64,000 bases of DNA, taken from assembly GCA_017553635.1 (NCBI GenBank), contig JAFZKN010000005.1, positions 42,726-106,725 on the forward strand, written 5' to 3'. Numbering within the stretch: position 1 is the first letter of the stretch; each line of letters begins with the position of its first letter. Shown piece by piece: positions 62,043 to 64,000 of the stretch. Below the pieces are notes generated by a model, which worked only from the letters and a program-made list of their open reading frames with translations, had not been told where the DNA came from and searched no databases. Source of the stretch: Treponema sp. Its GTDB lineage: Bacteria; Spirochaetota; Spirochaetia; Treponematales; Treponemataceae. The position numbers were made by a program, and so were the translations under genes.

Positions 62043-62425
62043 TTATTCATCTTTATCCTTTAGAATTATCCATTCACCTTTTTTATCACTGCCAGTTCGA
62101 TTTATGTATCCGGCATTTTTTAATATAGAACAATGTGTTCTGACACTTCTATCTGAAATATTTAGAGCTGTTGCAATTTCCTGGTTTGTTGCTGCAGGAT
62201 GCTCTTTTATATAATCAAAAGTTTGTTCTGCCGTTTTTGGAAAAACAGAAGGAATATTTTTCATTCTTTTAGAAAGCCGTTTTGATATATCTGCAAAATA
62301 TTCACCTCTAAAAAACTGTGTTTTAAATTCAATATTTGAATCAACAAATTTTGGTGGATTTACTCTAGCATCAGCACAAGAATTTCTAATTCGTCTTAAT
62401 CCTAACCCCCCATTCTTGTAGTTCT
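62043..62425 (-). pseudogene. C-terminal fragment of an AlbA_2/AAA_4-type ATP-binding regulator
   Basis: The open frame gives LRRIRNSCADARVNPPKFVD followed by EFKTQFFRGEY, which matches the region after the ATP-binding part of AlbA_2-type regulators (normally GxxRI...C...G...P.F). A winged helix follows (NQEIATALNISDRSVRTHCSILKNAGYI). The upstream two-thirds are missing; the frame is cut by the hsdS remnant in another frame at about 62402-62425. The HTH-only product (62043-62264, ATG at 62264) might still be made. Confidence 0.65.
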
Positions 62426-62623
62426 TGGATTATAAACAAATTCACCTGGATTAATAACATAAAACTTAGATATAACACTTTCATCAACAGTTGCTTTTGA
62501 AGTTTCCGTTATTTGCTTTGTATTTGAAATTCCTCGAACAGAAGCTAATCCTAATTTCAAATCTGTATTTCTTCTATTGAGTACTTCTATATAATCCCCA
62601 AGCTTTCTATAATTCGCACTCAT
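62402..62623 (-). pseudogene. Truncated hsdS, N-terminal target-recognition part
   Basis: A 73-residue fragment. It begins like the intact hsdS (MSANYRKLGDYIE) but then differs, and ends at a stop after EFVYNPRTTRMGG. The ATG overlaps the fic stop by 4 bases, so the original gene followed fic directly. The stop is followed by the frame of the AlbA_2-type remnant, indicating a junction. It may be a leftover specificity cassette. Confidence 0.8.
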
Positions 62624-63699
62624 TTCAAAATCTCCCAGTGTCCGCCTTTTGGGGAGCCTTCGCGTTTTATAAATCCTTTTTCTACAAGTGAAGCAAGCTG
62701 TTTTTCTACTGCGCGGCTTGTTATGCCGATTTGCTCAGATAGTTTTTTTGCTGAGAGTTTTGGATTTTCTTTTAAGAGTTCAAGAATTATCTCCGAACTT
62801 TTTTGATTATCTCCGAACTTTTTCTCCGAACTTTTTTCGTTTTCTCCGAACTTTTTGATGAATTCGTCATAATCAATATGGGCGTAGCGGTTTTTGAGTT
62901 CGTTGTTTTCGCCTAAAATCAAATTGCGGAAGAAGCGTTCCAGATAGACAGGATTTTCTTCTATTCCTTCTTTAAGATTTTTGTAATTGGCACGCACAAG
63001 GGCATTTCTAAAGTACCAGCTGTTTTGGGCAAAAATATCGTTATCAACTTTATAGCCCATTGAACGAAGATACTTGATTGTAAAAACGGCGGTAGTTCGG
63101 GTATTTCCTTCTCCAAATGCGTGAATCTGCCAGAGTCTTGAAACAAAAAAAGTAATATGCTTTATGATTTCATCTGTTGAAAGACCTGTGTACTTAAAAT
63201 TACGTTCCATTTCAAAATCGTAATCAAGAGCAGCCTTAAGTTCAAAAGAAGCTCCGTACATTACTGTATCGCCATTTAATACCCATTCTTTTTTTGTGAT
63301 GTCGTAGTCGCGGATTTTACCAGCAAACTTAAAGATGCCTTCAAAAAGTCTTTTGTGAATTGCAATTAGATGTGAAGGACTAAAATTAAAAGATGGCTCA
63401 CTGAGAATCTGAGCTATACGGCTGGAAACTTTATCGGCCTCTTCAGTTCTTTCATCATCCTGGGTTCGGGCTGTGCGGCTTTCATAATATGAATCAATCA
63501 GATTTTTTGCTTCATCAAAAGAAAGCTCGCCTTCTATATTCTTTTTGGCGGTTTCGTACAAATATGAAGAAGGCTTAAGACCATCAATCTGCTGCAAACC
63601 AATAGCTGTAGACCAGGCTAGAGTTTTGTCTTTTTTGCTTGCATCTGTATGGCGGATGTATTCTTCAAAATCTATTTCGTATGGATTTTTTTCTGACAT
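62620..63699 (-). CDS. fic: Fic-family protein with C-terminal winged helix
   Basis: A 359-residue Fic protein, usually an AMP transferase. The catalytic motif is HAFGEGNTRT, near residue 193, with the histidine and glycines kept (consensus HPFxxGNGR, so one glycine is a threonine here). The C-terminal 60 residues form a winged helix (LSEQIGITSRAVEKQLASLVEKG), preceded by an 11-residue tandem duplication (KKFGENEKSSE and KKFGDNQKSSE). It lies between hsdM and the hsdS remnant, a common place for Fic genes in type I systems. The target is unknown. Confidence 0.93.
   Translation of the reverse strand: MSEKNPYEIDFEEYIRHTDASKKDKTLAWSTAIGLQQIDGLKPSSYLYETAKKNIEGELSFDEAKNLIDSYYESRTARTQDDERTEEADKVSSRIAQILSEPSFNFSPSHLIAIHKRLFEGIFKFAGKIRDYDITKKEWVLNGDTVMYGASFELKAALDYDFEMERNFKYTGLSTDEIIKHITFFVSRLWQIHAFGEGNTRTTAVFTIKYLRSMGYKVDNDIFAQNSWYFRNALVRANYKNLKEGIEENPVYLERFFRNLILGENNELKNRYAHIDYDEFIKKFGENEKSSEKKFGDNQKSSEIILELLKENPKLSAKKLSEQIGITSRAVEKQLASLVEKGFIKREGSPKGGHWEILK
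62791..62856. repeat. 33-bp tandem duplication inside fic
   Basis: A CTCCGAACTTTTT unit recurs at 62791, 62811, 62824 and 62844. This is a 33-bp in-frame duplication (spacing 20 and 13) that encodes two 11-residue repeats in a linker of the Fic protein. Confidence 0.75.
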
Positions 63700-63708
63700 A
63701 TCATCCTC

Positions 63709-64000
63709 CTACAGCTTAATCTCGTAACCCAAATCTTTGAAAACACCAAGCAGTTCTTTTTTGCTTTCTTCTTCCTGTTTGAGAAGGTCTGTCAATTCTG
63801 ATTGAAGAGCTTTCATTGCTGAATCATAATCTTGTGTTTCATCGCGGTTTACAAATTCTATGTAGCGGCTTGGAACAAGATTGTAGCCTTTTTCAACAAT
63901 TTCCTTTTTGCTTGCGCTATAGCAGAATTCTGGAATGTCTTTGTAAGTTTCATTTGCTCCGGCCTGCTGCCAGGCGTGGAAGGTTGATGTTACTTTGTCG
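63709..64000 (-). CDS. hsdM: Type I restriction methyltransferase subunit, C-terminal part
   Basis: The last 97 residues of an HsdM cut by the window edge. TFHAWQQAGANETYKDIPEF and GYNLVPSRYIEFVNRDE are the usual end of HsdM, followed by a coiled tail ending LGYEIKL. It methylates DNA with HsdS. It is 9 bases upstream of fic, so it leads the operon. The catalytic NPPF motif lies outside the window. Confidence 0.93.
   Translation of the reverse strand, partial: DKVTSTFHAWQQAGANETYKDIPEFCYSASKKEIVEKGYNLVPSRYIEFVNRDETQDYDSAMKALQSELTDLLKQEEESKKELLGVFKDLGYEIKL

Noticed and set aside
1..64000. CRISPR array, tRNA or rRNA genes, insertion sequences
   Set aside because: No regular spaced repeats, cloverleaf-like stretches or transposase frames were found in the gaps between genes.

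Overview
The window looks like a chromosomal segment of a host-associated spirochaete, most likely a Treponema. I infer this from several things together: low G+C coding sequence, many lipoproteins with short signal peptides, CheD next to a soluble chemoreceptor-like protein, a bacterial XPB helicase with its helicase-associated partner, large fibronectin-III lipoproteins, and YesM/YesN-type sugar two-component genes. No rRNA, tRNA, CRISPR array or intact insertion sequence was seen. The genus is an inference from gene content, not from a marker gene.

Layout, left part (1-33.6 kb). A leftward efflux operon (7.3 to 0.1 kb) runs from a double TetR regulator through a TolC-like channel, a membrane fusion lipoprotein, an RND pump and a small PII-like protein, into the start of a YhcC-type radical SAM gene cut by the window edge. 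Its promoter carries a perfect 12+12 bp operator. A MinD-like ATPase gene diverges from it. Next come cheD with a soluble MCP-like protein (leftward), a rightward operon of four exported proteins (two of them large FN3 lipoproteins), a 1229-residue hybrid histidine kinase, a class III nucleotide cyclase, two M14/aspartoacylase-like paralogues, the XPB pair, and an operon of paaK, an ACT protein and a polar amino acid ABC transporter.

Middle part (33.9-50.1 kb). An HU gene is followed by a pentose locus: a LacI-type regulator with its own operator, a ribulokinase-like FGGY kinase, AraD, a sugar-binding lipoprotein, a YesM-type kinase and a YesN-type regulator (rightward). Facing it is a complete YtfQRT/YjfF-like sugar ABC transporter (leftward). 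The kinase, the epimerase and the transporter fit uptake and breakdown of L-arabinose or a similar furanose. A phosphotransferase, a U32-like protein, a cysteine hydrolase and a lipoprotein follow.

Right part (50.1-64 kb). This is a leftward defence island: hsdM (3' end only), fic, a broken hsdS, a broken AlbA_2-type regulator, an intact hsdS, a 1076-residue KAP-family P-loop NTPase with membrane segments, hsdR, mcrB and mcrC. Its left edge carries a degraded DUF1016/YhcG nuclease gene and a 103-bp direct repeat (102/103 identical) that also contains the first codons of the neighbouring hydrolase gene. The KAP NTPase between hsdS and hsdR, with a hairpin-rich spacer after it, is the least ordinary arrangement in the window.
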